Of a stretch of 64,000 nt of DNA, positions 8,324-15,351 are shown in pieces (within the stretch, counting starts at the first letter, position 1; every line of letters starts with the position of its first letter). The notes beneath the pieces were generated by a model. That model worked only from the letters and a program-made list of their open reading frames with translations. It ran no database searches and had not been told where the DNA came from. The DNA lies in assembly GCA_003112755.1 (NCBI GenBank), contig BFBT01000001.1, positions 1,612,001 to 1,676,000 on the forward strand, given 5' to 3'. The translations under genes were made by a program, and so were the position numbers. Source of the DNA: Lawsonibacter asaccharolyticus (GTDB lineage Bacteria; Bacillota; Clostridia; Oscillospirales; Oscillospiraceae).

Positions 8324-9013
8324 TCAGATGCCCCGCAGCTCCACTGCCGGGACCGAGGGGCGGACCAGGGCGGCGAACCCCTCCATCTCCTCCCGGGACC
8401 AGGCGCTCAGACCGGGCCGGAGCACGGTGTCCCGGTCGATGAAGGCCTGAAGAAAGTACCGCCGGGCGCCGGAGATCCAGGGGCCGATGGCGCGGAAGGA
8501 GGCGCTGTCATGGAACTGGCGCACCACGGTGGTGCGGAACTCATAGTCCACATGGCCCTCCAGCAGCCAGGACACGCTCTCCCGGATGGGCCCCAGGTCC
8601 AGGCCGGGGACCCCTGCGGTCTTTCCGTACCGCTCCGGGGAATTTTTGATGTCCATGGCGGCGTAGTCCACCAGCCCCAGGGACCACAGCCTGGCCAGGA
8701 GCTGGGGGTGGCTGCCGTTGGTGTCCAGCTTGATGGGGAAGCCCAGGGCCTTGATCTCCTCCAGAAGTCCTTCCAGCCCGGGGCGGAGCAGGGGCTCTCC
8801 GCCGGTGACGCAGACCCCGTCCAGCAGCCCCTTCCGCTTGGCGAGGAAAGCCAGCAGCTCCCCGCTGTCCATGGCGGCGGGGAGGGGGCCGGTCACCAGG
8901 TCCCGGTTGTGACAGAAGGGGCAGCGGAAGTCACAGCCCCCCAGGAAAATCGTGCAGGCCACCCGGCCCGGCCAGTCCAGCAGCGTCAATTTTTGCAGTC
9001 CCTGAATGTCCAT
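8324..9013 (-). CDS. nrdG: Anaerobic ribonucleotide reductase activating protein (radical SAM)
   Basis: A 229-aa radical-SAM activase that generates the glycyl radical on NrdD, using a [4Fe-4S] cluster and S-adenosylmethionine. The cluster motif is C27-x3-C31-x2-C34 in GCDFRCPFCHN, followed by a TGGEPLL SAM-binding motif. The length and the DWPG start segment fit the NrdG2/PflA-like form found in Clostridia. The ATG at 9013 has AAAGGAG 8 bp upstream. The same frame stays open far upstream, but only by chance through the MATE gene. It lies upstream of nrdD on the same strand, separated by a terminator and the nrdD promoter, so the two are adjacent but independently transcribed. Confidence 0.93.
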   Translation of the reverse strand: MDIQGLQKLTLLDWPGRVACTIFLGGCDFRCPFCHNRDLVTGPLPAAMDSGELLAFLAKRKGLLDGVCVTGGEPLLRPGLEGLLEEIKALGFPIKLDTNGSHPQLLARLWSLGLVDYAAMDIKNSPERYGKTAGVPGLDLGPIRESVSWLLEGHVDYEFRTTVVRQFHDSASFRAIGPWISGARRYFLQAFIDRDTVLRPGLSAWSREEMEGFAALVRPSVPAVELRGI

Positions 9014-9060
9014 GGTCAGCGCTCCTTTTAGCTCTATTGTAGCGGCGGGAGGGGGAGCCG

Positions 9061-10398
9061 TCAAGACCGGCGGCACCGGAGACGGAAATAGCACAGCCCC
9101 GCCAGGGCGGGCAGGATGGGGGAGAACGCCTGGCCCAAGTAAATGCCGGCGGGGCCCAGGGCGAGGGGGAAGGCCAGCAGCCAGCACAGGGGCAGACGGA
9201 GCAGGGCCGCGTCCAGCATGGCATTGCACATAGCCACCCAGGAAGCCCCAGAGCCGATGGCGAAGGAGTCGAAGACATACATGGCAGCGTAGATCAGTCC
9301 GTTGACGGAGCAGCAGATGCGGAGATAGCGCACCCCCTCTGCCGTCACGGCCGCGTTCTCCGGTTCGAAGAGGGCGATGATGGGGGCGGCGGCCAGCTGG
9401 ACGAGGGCGGTCAGAAGGGCAGTGGCCCCCAGACTGAGGAGAAGGCCGCTCCTGACGGTCTGACGCACCCGGTCCGGATCGCCGGCACCCAGGTTCTGCC
9501 CCACCATGGCGGTCACCCCATAGCCCAGCGCCCAGCAGGGCATCCCGGCGAAGGTGCTGACCTTCAGGCCGATGCCGGCCGCCGCCGCCACGGAGACGCC
9601 GAAAGGGTTGAGCAGGCCGGTGAGGATCAGGTAGGAGAGGTTGACCACCGCCATCTGGACGGCAGAGGGGAGGCCCAGCCGGAGAAGGGAGAGGAGGGCG
9701 GCGGGGCGGAGGGGGAGACGCCGGAGGGAGAGGGGGACACAGCGGTGCAGGTGGGCCAGAGAGAGCAGAAAGGAGACGCCTTGGGCCGCCACGGTGGCCC
9801 AGGCGGTCCCGGCGGTTCCCAGGCCGCAGGGACCTGCCAGGATCAGATCCAGGAGGAGATTGACCACAGCGGCGGCGGCCACGAACCGGAGGGGACCGCG
9901 GGAGTCGCCCCGGCCCTTCAGGATGGCGCAGACGGCGTTGTATCCAAAGACAAAGGGGGTGCCCCAGCAGAGGATGGCCATATAGCCGCAGGCGTCCCCC
10001 ATAGCCCGGGAAGGCAGGGCCATCAGGGTGAACAGCGGGCAGTAGCAGAGCAGGGCGGCCGCCGTCAGCAGGGCGGAGCCCGCCAGCGCCAGCAGGAGCA
10101 GCGCGGCGGCGGCCTCCTCCTCTTCCAGGCGGTCCCCGGCGCCCCGGGCCCGGGCGGTGAGGACCGTCCCACCGGCGGAAAAGCCCATGCACACCGCGTT
10201 GAGGAGGAAGCACAGGGTGGAGGCGCTGCTCACAGCGGCCAGGCCGGTCTCACCCACGAAGCGGCCCACCACCAGCAGATCCGCCATGCTGTAAAAGGAC
10301 TGGAGCAGATTGGCCAGCAGGAGAGGGAAGGAGAATCGGATCAGGCAGAGGGGGACGCTCCCCCGGGTCAGATCCAGCGTATCGGAGTTCATATCCAT
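9061..10398 (-). CDS. MATE family multidrug/metabolite exporter
   Basis: An inner-membrane exporter of 445 aa with about 12 transmembrane helices in two homologous halves. The N-terminal segment PLLLANLLQSFYSMADLLVVGRF and the repeat motif ...GVTAMVGQNLGAGDPDR... are typical of the DinF/NorM-like MATE family, which exchanges Na+ or H+ for drugs or metabolites. Two start codons are possible: ATG 10398, and ATG 10392, which is better spaced from AAAGGA. About 290 nt upstream lies a perfect promoter, followed by a 39-codon ORF and two intrinsic terminators. This layout suggests attenuation control of the exporter. The nrdG ribosome site follows its stop by only about 30 bp. Confidence 0.92.
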   Translation of the reverse strand: MDMNSDTLDLTRGSVPLCLIRFSFPLLLANLLQSFYSMADLLVVGRFVGETGLAAVSSASTLCFLLNAVCMGFSAGGTVLTARARGAGDRLEEEEAAAALLLLALAGSALLTAAALLCYCPLFTLMALPSRAMGDACGYMAILCWGTPFVFGYNAVCAILKGRGDSRGPLRFVAAAAVVNLLLDLILAGPCGLGTAGTAWATVAAQGVSFLLSLAHLHRCVPLSLRRLPLRPAALLSLLRLGLPSAVQMAVVNLSYLILTGLLNPFGVSVAAAAGIGLKVSTFAGMPCWALGYGVTAMVGQNLGAGDPDRVRQTVRSGLLLSLGATALLTALVQLAAAPIIALFEPENAAVTAEGVRYLRICCSVNGLIYAAMYVFDSFAIGSGASWVAMCNAMLDAALLRLPLCWLLAFPLALGPAGIYLGQAFSPILPALAGLCYFRLRCRRS

Positions 10399-10471
10399 CG
10401 TTCCTTTCTCAAGACAGGTATAGAAGCGGGCGAAGGGCGGGGATACAGGCCCTCCGCCGGAAACGGGCGCG

Positions 10472-10502
10472 AAAAAGCCGCGGACAGAACACTGTCCGCG
10501 GC
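10472..10502 (-). terminator. Second intrinsic terminator in the MATE leader
   Basis: On the minus strand GCCGCGGACAG and CTGTCCGCGGC form a perfect 11-bp stem with a TGTT loop, followed by TTTTTC. It lies 74 bp upstream of the MATE start codon and downstream of the small leader ORF. Confidence 0.88.
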
Positions 10503-10530
10503 CTGAGTCATGAGAATGGAACAGAAGGGA

Positions 10531-10570
10531 TCAAAAAGGCGCTCAAGCCCTTCTTGCGGGCCTGCGCGTG
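10531..10570 (-). terminator. First intrinsic terminator, overlapping the end of the leader ORF
   Basis: On the minus strand GCGCAGGCCC pairs with GGGCTTGAGCGC (two-base bulge), followed by CTTTTTGATC. The stop codon of the 39-codon ORF lies inside the 3' arm, so a translating ribosome would melt this hairpin. That is the geometry expected of a transcription attenuator. Confidence 0.65.
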
Positions 10571-10662
10571 CCAGATCCCATCCCGTCAGGCTCCGTACAA
10601 CGCTCTGTCACATCGGGTCGTCCGGAGCCGGATACAATGGCAAATTTTCCGTAGAGCCTCAT
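10543..10662 (-). CDS. Putative 39-aa leader peptide upstream of the MATE exporter
   Basis: A short ORF beginning MRLYGKFAIVSG and ending TRRPARRA, basic at its C-terminus, with no recognised family. The ATG at 10662 has AGGAGG 6 bp upstream. A perfect consensus promoter lies about 30 bp further up, so the message would have a very short untranslated leader. The ORF ends inside an intrinsic terminator and is followed by another one before the MATE gene. Complementary segments exist: CGGAGCC (10595-10589) can pair with GGCTCCG inside the ORF or with GGGCTCC next to the ribosome site. I infer a regulatory leader peptide, perhaps sensing a ribosome inhibitor exported by the MATE pump. A stand-alone small protein or small RNA is the alternative. 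Confidence 0.6.
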   Translation of the reverse strand: MRLYGKFAIVSGSGRPDVTERCTEPDGMGSGTRRPARRA

Positions 10663-10692
10663 GGGAGCCCTCCTCTCCTGGTGGATAGCTCT

Positions 10693-10721
10693 ATTATAAA
10701 AGCGGCGGGCGGATCTGTCAA
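10693..10721 (-). promoter_or_regulatory. Perfect consensus sigma-A promoter of the MATE leader
   Basis: On the minus strand TTGACA (10721-10716) and TATAAT (10698-10693) are separated by exactly 17 bp. Transcription would start near 10686, about 24 nt before the leader ORF. Both hexamers fully match consensus, which is rare in this window. Confidence 0.9.
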
Positions 10722-10754
10722 CCGGGATCGGGGGCGGTGGGCTTGAAACAGGCA

Positions 10755-10787
10755 CAAAAAGGCGGCCAGTCCGGAGGACTGACCGCC
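10755..10787 (-). terminator. Rho-independent terminator of the 10804-11472 gene
   Basis: On the minus strand GGCGGTCAGTC pairs with GGACTGGCCGCC (one G-T pair), followed by TTTTTGTG. It lies 17 bp beyond the stop codon of the membrane-protein gene. Confidence 0.88.
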
Positions 10788-10803
10788 CAAGGTCCGCGCC
10801 GCT

Positions 10804-11472
10804 TCAGATGACAAAGGCCGCCAGCATAGCCAGATAGGAGGTGCGGGCATCCCGCCCCAGCAGGACATATATCGCCCCGTACATCAGCCCGAAGGCCATC
10901 ACCCCCAGGCCGGTGGAGAGGCTCCCCCTGGACAGCATGTGGATGGCGCCCCAGGTGCAGCACAGCACCACGCCGCCGAAGGGGAACTGGCTCCGCCCTT
11001 TCCTCAGCGCCTCCCAGAACCGCTGTCCAAAGGCTGCGATCAGAAGGACCAGGACCACCTCAAAGGCGTAGTAGAGATACTGGCCGGCGAACAGGAGGGG
11101 CCCCTTCTTCTGAAACTCTCCGATCACCTTCAGAGTCCCCCAGTCCAGCGCGTTCAGCAGGATGCACAGGGCGGCCAGCCCAATGGCGAGCCCCGCCCCC
11201 TTCCGGGGGACAGGCCTGGCCTCCAGCAGGGAAAAGCCCAGCTTTTTCTCCGCCTGTCTCACCAGCAGGGCGGCCGTCAGCCCCCAGCAGGCCATAGTCA
11301 TCCCCCAGTGGAGAAGCGTATGGGCGGCGGTATAGCGGGAGGGCGGCGCACCGCCGAAGAGGGCCGGCTCCACTCCGCCCATCAGCACCAGCTCCAGTCC
11401 CAGTCCCGCGAAGGCGTACAGGGCGTACCACAGAAATTCCCAAGGGGAGCTCTTGTCCCGTTTCACGGCCAT
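10804..11472 (-). CDS. Membrane protein with weak CPBP-family resemblance
   Basis: A 222-aa polytopic membrane protein with about 6 predicted helices. The C-terminal part (GAIHMLSRGSLSTG...GLMYGAIYVLLGRD) resembles the last two motifs of CPBP (CAAX protease/bacteriocin-processing, Abi) membrane proteins, with a histidine in the expected place. The EExxxR motif of active CPBP proteases is not seen, so it may be an inactive or divergent relative. The gene stands alone, with its own terminator downstream. I cannot assign a function. Confidence 0.7.
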   Translation of the reverse strand: MAVKRDKSSPWEFLWYALYAFAGLGLELVLMGGVEPALFGGAPPSRYTAAHTLLHWGMTMACWGLTAALLVRQAEKKLGFSLLEARPVPRKGAGLAIGLAALCILLNALDWGTLKVIGEFQKKGPLLFAGQYLYYAFEVVLVLLIAAFGQRFWEALRKGRSQFPFGGVVLCCTWGAIHMLSRGSLSTGLGVMAFGLMYGAIYVLLGRDARTSYLAMLAAFVI

Positions 11473-11538
11473 TCCTCCCGCCTCTCAAATCAGGGCTATG
11501 ATACCACGCTTCTCCCCTAGACGCAACGGCCCGGGTGC

Positions 11539-11573
11539 GAAAAGCCCCCGCCCGCGGAGCCGCAGGCAGGGGC
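11539..11573 (-). terminator. Rho-independent terminator of the CNNM/CorC gene
   Basis: On the minus strand GCCCCTGCCTGCG pairs with CGCGGGCGGGGGC, followed by TTTTCGC. It lies just downstream of the stop at 11582. Confidence 0.8.
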
Positions 11574-11581
11574 AGTGTTCT

Positions 11582-12850
11582 TTATTTAGCCTCGGGCTCC
11601 TCCTCGGGCAGTACCCGCACCTGGATCTCGATGACCCGGCGGTGCTCCACCCGGGTAACGATGACATCCAGGCCCTCGGCCTGGAAGTGGTCCCCCTCCT
11701 CGGGGACCCGGCCCACCTGCTCCATCACCCAGCCGGAGACGGTGGTGGCGGCGCAGGCGCCCTTGACGGCGAACAGGTCGAACATATCGTCCAGGTCGGC
11801 GGAGCAGGCGATGAGATAACTGCCGTCTTCCTGCTTTTTGAACTCCTCGATGACCTCGTCGTGTTCGTCCCAGATGTCGCCCACCAGCTCCTCCACGATG
11901 TCCTCCAGGGTGGCAATGCCCTCCGTGCCCCCGTACTCATCTACCACCACGGCCATGTGGGCCTTGTTCCGCTGGAGGATGCGCATCAGCTCGGAGATCT
12001 TGGTGTTGCCGGTGGTGTAGAGCACCGGGGCCTTCAGGGCGGAGATCATGGTCTCCCCCCGGTAGCGGGCGGCGTAGAAGTCCTTCTCATGGATCACGCC
12101 CACGATATTGTCGATGCTGTCCTGATAGATGGGCAGGCGGGAGTAACCGCTCTCCGCAAAGAGGGAGCCTACCTCCTCCATGGTGCTGTTCTCCTCCGCC
12201 GCCACGATATCCACCCGGGGAGTGAGGATCTCGGACACCTCCAGGTCGTGGAACTCGATGGCGTTGCGGATCAGCTCGCTCTCGTGCTCGTCCAGGCCGC
12301 CCTCGTTCTCCGCCTGGTCCACCATAGTGACCAGCTCCTCCTCGGTGATGCCGTCCTCCTCCCGCTTGTGGATGATCAGGGAGAGCAGGCGCTTCCACTG
12401 GGTGAACAGGAAATTGGCCGGGGTCAGCACGGCTACAAAGGCCCGCAGCAGGGGGGCGGAGAGCATGGCCCAGGCCTCCGGGCTCTCCTTGGCCAGGCTC
12501 TTGGGCGAGACCTCGCCAAAAATCAGGATCACCACAGTGAGCACGATGGCGGACACCGTGGGCCCCCGCACGTCATCCAGCAGCCGGATGAACAGCACCG
12601 CGCCGATGGTGGTGGCCACGTTGTTGACGATGTTGTTTCCGATGAGGATGGTGGACAGCAGCTTGTCATAGTCCTCCGCCAGAGCCAGGGCCCTGGCAGC
12701 CCGCTGGTCCCCGTTGTCCGCCCGGCTCTTCAGGCGGATCCGGTTCAGGGAGGTAAAGGCGGTCTCTGTGGCGGAGAAGTAAGCGGACATGGCTACGAGG
12801 ATGACAAGAGCAACGGTCATTCCAATACTGGTACTGTCCATGGGGGACAA
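11582..12850 (-). CDS. CNNM/CorC-family transporter-associated protein (DUF21-CBS-CorC_HlyC)
   Basis: A 422-aa protein with the standard three-part plan. An N-terminal DUF21/CNNM membrane domain (about residues 8-190) carries SATETAFTSLN and the GNNIVNN motif. A CBS-domain pair (about 205-325) follows, with the ILTPRVDI and VVDEYGGTEGIATLEDI motifs. A C-terminal CorC_HlyC domain (about 340-415) ends the protein. Relatives export Mg2+ or Co2+ or modulate Mg2+ and Na+ handling; the old name hemolysin is misleading. Two starts are possible, TTG 12850 or ATG 12841, neither with a strong ribosome site. A promoter lies about 55 bp upstream. The gene is monocistronic. Confidence 0.9.
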   Translation of the reverse strand: MSPMDSTSIGMTVALVILVAMSAYFSATETAFTSLNRIRLKSRADNGDQRAARALALAEDYDKLLSTILIGNNIVNNVATTIGAVLFIRLLDDVRGPTVSAIVLTVVILIFGEVSPKSLAKESPEAWAMLSAPLLRAFVAVLTPANFLFTQWKRLLSLIIHKREEDGITEEELVTMVDQAENEGGLDEHESELIRNAIEFHDLEVSEILTPRVDIVAAEENSTMEEVGSLFAESGYSRLPIYQDSIDNIVGVIHEKDFYAARYRGETMISALKAPVLYTTGNTKISELMRILQRNKAHMAVVVDEYGGTEGIATLEDIVEELVGDIWDEHDEVIEEFKKQEDGSYLIACSADLDDMFDLFAVKGACAATTVSGWVMEQVGRVPEEGDHFQAEGLDVIVTRVEHRRVIEIQVRVLPEEEPEAK

Positions 12851-12903
12851 ATCAACTCAGCTTTCTGTCATAAATTCCCGGTCTTCCGGGTGCTTAGCAC
12901 AGG

Positions 12904-12932
12904 AGTATATCACAGATATTAAAAAAATGCAA
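12904..12932 (-). promoter_or_regulatory. sigma-A promoter of the CNNM/CorC gene
   Basis: On the minus strand TTGCAT (12932-12927) and TATACT (12909-12904) are 17 bp apart. Confidence 0.75.
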
Positions 12933-13023
12933 ATCTTATACCGGACAAATTCCGCTGTATCCCGGCAAAATTTGGCCTGGAGGCAGGCTGCCGGCCCCAA
13001 ATGGCATCCTGGCGGCTCCTGGC

Positions 13024-13052
13024 TTGCTCTGGCGTCCCGGTTCTGGTATGCT
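13024..13052 (+). promoter_or_regulatory. sigma-A promoter of the LytTR-DUF3021 operon
   Basis: TTGCTC (13024-13029) and TATGCT (13047-13052) are 17 bp apart and lie 22 bp upstream of the LytTR start codon. Confidence 0.6.
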
Positions 13053-13074
13053 CACAGAGAAGGGAGGTTTTTCT

Positions 13075-13512
13075 ATGAAAGTGAGGGTGGAATACGCACC
13101 CGCGCTGGAAAACGAGGTGGTCCTGCGCTGCCCCCGGCTGGATCAGGAGATGCTCCGTGTCCTGTCTCTGGTGCGCTCCGGCCTTCAGAAGCTGTGCGTA
13201 TGGGATGAAAACCGGGAGATCATCCTGCTCAGCCCGGATGAGACGCTCTACTGTGAGAGTGTGGACGAACATACCTTTCTCTATACCGCCTCTGCCTTTT
13301 ATCAGACGGCCCTCACCCTGGCGGAGCTGGAGGGGCGGTATGGAGAGCTGGGCTATCTCCGGGTCAGCAAGTCCGCTGTTATCAACCTGCACCGCATCCG
13401 CAGCCTGAAGAGCCGGACTGGCGGCCGCATCGAGGCCTCCCTGGAGAACGGGGAGCGGCTGGTGGTCTCCCGGCACTACGCGCCCCTGCTGCGGGAGCGG
13501 CTGGGACTATAA
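13075..13512 (+). CDS. LytTR-domain DNA-binding regulator
   Basis: A 145-aa regulator without a receiver domain. The C-terminal half (about residues 45-143) is a LytTR DNA-binding domain, recognised by the segment FYQTALTLAELEGRYG, then LRVSKSAVINLHRI and the final ENGERLVVSRHY. Stand-alone LytTR proteins of this size usually pair with a DUF3021 membrane protein, as here, where the partner starts 15 bp downstream. The membrane partner often controls the regulator's activity, and the pair commonly regulates itself or neighbouring genes. The ATG at 13075 is chosen because GGGAGG lies 7 bp upstream. Confidence 0.92.
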   Translation: MKVRVEYAPALENEVVLRCPRLDQEMLRVLSLVRSGLQKLCVWDENREIILLSPDETLYCESVDEHTFLYTASAFYQTALTLAELEGRYGELGYLRVSKSAVINLHRIRSLKSRTGGRIEASLENGERLVVSRHYAPLLRERLGL

Positions 13513-13526
13513 AAAGGAGGTCCATC

Positions 13527-13982
13527 ATGGGAGAATTTATCCGTTTCTACAGCTGGGGCCTGTCCATGAAATTTCATATGGCTGTCTATACCCTGGCGCT
13601 GGTCTTTTTCAAGGCCATCTTCAACGCCCTGGCCGGCGAGGGCTCCGTATCCTCGCTCACCATGCTCCAGATGCTGCTGGTCTCCATGGCGGTGGCCATT
13701 CTGGAGTCCTTCCTTTTCCCGGAGGGCCGGGAGCTGGAGCCGTCCGCCCTGCGGGTGCGGACCGTCTGGTGGGGGCTGCTGTGCAACCTGGGGTTTGTGG
13801 GCGGCGCGCTGGCCCTGGGCTGGTTTTCCAATGTGCCGCTTTGGGGAGGCATCTTCCTGGTGCTCTTCCTGGAGTGGGGCTTGTCCGCCATGTGGTTCGG
13901 CCTCCATGTGGCCCTGCGGCGGGACACCCGCTCCCTGAACCGGAAGCTGAGCGAGTACCAGAAGCGGGGACCGGAGAGTTAG
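13527..13982 (+). CDS. DUF3021 membrane protein paired with LytTR regulator
   Basis: A 151-aa membrane protein with four predicted helices (about residues 17-37, 50-67, 86-105 and 110-132) and a basic C-terminal tail. The size, topology and position immediately after a stand-alone LytTR gene are those of DUF3021 proteins. The AAAAGGAGG ribosome site is 8 bp upstream of the ATG. By analogy it modulates the regulator, possibly sensing membrane state. The signal is unknown. A bidirectional terminator follows. Confidence 0.85.
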   Translation: MGEFIRFYSWGLSMKFHMAVYTLALVFFKAIFNALAGEGSVSSLTMLQMLLVSMAVAILESFLFPEGRELEPSALRVRTVWWGLLCNLGFVGGALALGWFSNVPLWGGIFLVLFLEWGLSAMWFGLHVALRRDTRSLNRKLSEYQKRGPES

Positions 13983-13984
13983 AG

Positions 13985-14033
13985 AAAAAAGAGGACGGAT
14001 GCCCTCTTGGGGAGACATCCGTCCTCTTTTTCT
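13985..14033. terminator. Bidirectional terminator between DUF3021 and flavodoxin genes
   Basis: GAGGACGGATG (13991-14001) pairs perfectly with CATCCGTCCTC (14016-14026). TTTTTC follows on the plus strand, and a run of six T follows on the minus strand. Confidence 0.9.
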
Positions 14034-14046
14034 TGATCCGATCCCT

Positions 14047-14478
14047 TTAATACTTGGCAAAGCCCGCCCCGAAGGTGCGGCACTGCTCCAGCCCCTCCTC
14101 ATCGGGGGTCAGGTGGAGGATCAGGCCCTCGTCCTGGTACACATTGGCTCCGGCACTGTCCGCCCGCTGGGCCCAGTCCCGCATCCACTGACCGTCGCCC
14201 CAGTCATAGGAGCCGAACAGAGCCACCTTTTTGCCGCCCAGACGGCCCTCCAGTTCGGTGAAGAAGGGTTCAAATTCCGCCTCCTCCAACACCTCCGCCC
14301 CCATGGCGGGGCAGCCCAGTGCCAGCAGTCCATAGCCCAGCGCCTCGTCCACCGTGGTGTCGCACACCTGCTTCACATCCACTTCAGCTCCGGCCCCGGC
14401 GGCCCCCTCCGCGATGGCGTTGGCCATCGCCTCCGTGTTGCCCGTCATGGACCAGTAAATCACTGCCATCCTGCTCAT
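14047..14478 (-). CDS. Flavodoxin
   Basis: A 143-aa short-chain flavodoxin. The FMN-phosphate loop is S10-MTGNT-15, followed by AMANAI, and the later GSYDWGDGQWM segment forms the isoalloxazine loop. It is a low-potential one-electron carrier that can replace ferredoxin. The ATG at 14478 has AGGAGG 8 bp upstream; a second ATG at 14469 is less well placed. It is the second gene of an operon with a DUF3793 protein under a promoter that carries a palindromic operator. Flavodoxin is classically induced by iron shortage, so an iron-responsive repressor is the likely regulator (inference). Confidence 0.93.
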   Translation of the reverse strand: MSRMAVIYWSMTGNTEAMANAIAEGAAGAGAEVDVKQVCDTTVDEALGYGLLALGCPAMGAEVLEEAEFEPFFTELEGRLGGKKVALFGSYDWGDGQWMRDWAQRADSAGANVYQDEGLILHLTPDEEGLEQCRTFGAGFAKY

Positions 14479-14579
14479 GTATGTGACCTCCTGAAAATAA
14501 AAATTTGGTTTGTATAGCAAACGGGGGGGCGGGCCCATCCGGGCGCCGCGGATCTCCCCGCCTCTATCCCCTATCTCCG

Positions 14580-15164
14580 TCAAGCTGTCCGAAACAGCTG
14601 GACCAGCCGGCAGCCGGCCTCCAGGCGGCGGCACAGGGCCCTTCGGCAGCAGCCGTACTGCCGGAAGCATCTCTGGGCCCTCTCCACGTCGGAATAGACC
14701 TTCCACAGCCCGCTGTATTTATAGCCCTGGCCGCCATGCCGGCGAAAGCCCTCCACATCCTCGGCGGGATATCCCAGGAACAGCCCCACCTCATGGGGGA
14801 ACCCACCGCTCCCCGCCATCCGGGACGCCAGGTGGTCCAGCATGGCCTCCAGCCCGCCGGTCAGGGGATAGCCGTCCCGTTCCAGCAGACGGGCCACCTC
14901 CTCCTGATCCAGCTGGCGCTCCAGGCGGTCCCGCCGGTACACCAGTACCAGACAGCGGCTGCGGCACCGGCACAGGGGCCGCAGAGAGATCCCCGCCCCA
15001 GCCAGGGCGGCGGAGTAGGACGCCAGCAGGGCGTCGGTCTCATCTCCTTCCCCTGGGAGGGCAATGAGATCCGCAGGCTTGATGCCTGCCAGGGCCGGCG
15101 CACAGTGAAAGGCCAGGGTCAGCTCAAAGCGCGCTTCGGCCGGCCGGACCTCGGAAGTTAGCAT
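14580..15164 (-). CDS. DUF3793 family protein
   Basis: A 194-aa cytoplasmic protein of the DUF3793 family. Visible features are an N-terminal LAFHCAPALAGIKPADLI, a central cysteine/arginine-rich LCRCRSRCLVLVYRR, the GGFPHEVGLFLGYPAEDVEGF motif, and a C-terminal cysteine pair in RQYGCCRRALC. Family members in Clostridia often lie next to flavodoxin or ferrous-iron transport genes, which is the arrangement here. No biochemical function is known. A role in iron or flavin handling is suggested only by context. The start codon lies inside one of the two palindromes, so a repressor bound there could also block translation or elongation. Confidence 0.85.
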   Translation of the reverse strand: MLTSEVRPAEARFELTLAFHCAPALAGIKPADLIALPGEGDETDALLASYSAALAGAGISLRPLCRCRSRCLVLVYRRDRLERQLDQEEVARLLERDGYPLTGGLEAMLDHLASRMAGSGGFPHEVGLFLGYPAEDVEGFRRHGGQGYKYSGLWKVYSDVERAQRCFRQYGCCRRALCRRLEAGCRLVQLFRTA

Positions 15165-15172
15165 AAGCTAAT
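15157..15172 (-). promoter_or_regulatory. Palindromic operator copy 2, overlapping the DUF3793 start codon
   Basis: GTTAGC-ATAA-GCTAAT, the same half-sites and 4-bp spacer as the upstream copy at 15230-15245. The centres of the two copies are 73 bp apart. Confidence 0.6.
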
Positions 15173-15229
15173 CCCTCCTTTGAAAAATCGCGCCTTTCGG
15201 CGTTTGGCTGTAAAAGTTTAGTCTCTTTC

Positions 15230-15245
15230 GTTAGCTAGTGCTAAC
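15230..15245 (-). promoter_or_regulatory. Palindromic operator copy 1, at the transcription start of the DUF3793-flavodoxin operon
   Basis: GTTAGC-TAGT-GCTAAC is a perfect 6-4-6 inverted repeat lying just downstream of the -10 hexamer, where a repressor would block transcription. The half-site resembles, but is spaced differently from, the DtxR/IdeR iron box. Confidence 0.75.
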
Positions 15246-15252
15246 CAATAAA

Positions 15253-15281
15253 AATCTACCACAGTTTTTCCTTCCTGTCAA
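15253..15281 (-). promoter_or_regulatory. sigma-A promoter of the DUF3793-flavodoxin operon
   Basis: On the minus strand TTGACA (15281-15276) and TAGATT (15258-15253) are 17 bp apart. The predicted start falls at the edge of the palindrome at 15230-15245. Confidence 0.8.
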
Positions 15282-15351
15282 CCACTGATTTTGCCCGCTC
15301 CCGTTTTGGCGGGGGCGGGCACCTGGGATGCGGGAGGGACATGACCCTGCT

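Noticed and set aside
8324-10213. A 629-codon reading that would fuse a proline/arginine-rich domain to NrdG
   Set aside because: The upstream part is an out-of-frame reading of the MATE gene. NrdG has its own ATG and ribosome site at 9013, and normal length.
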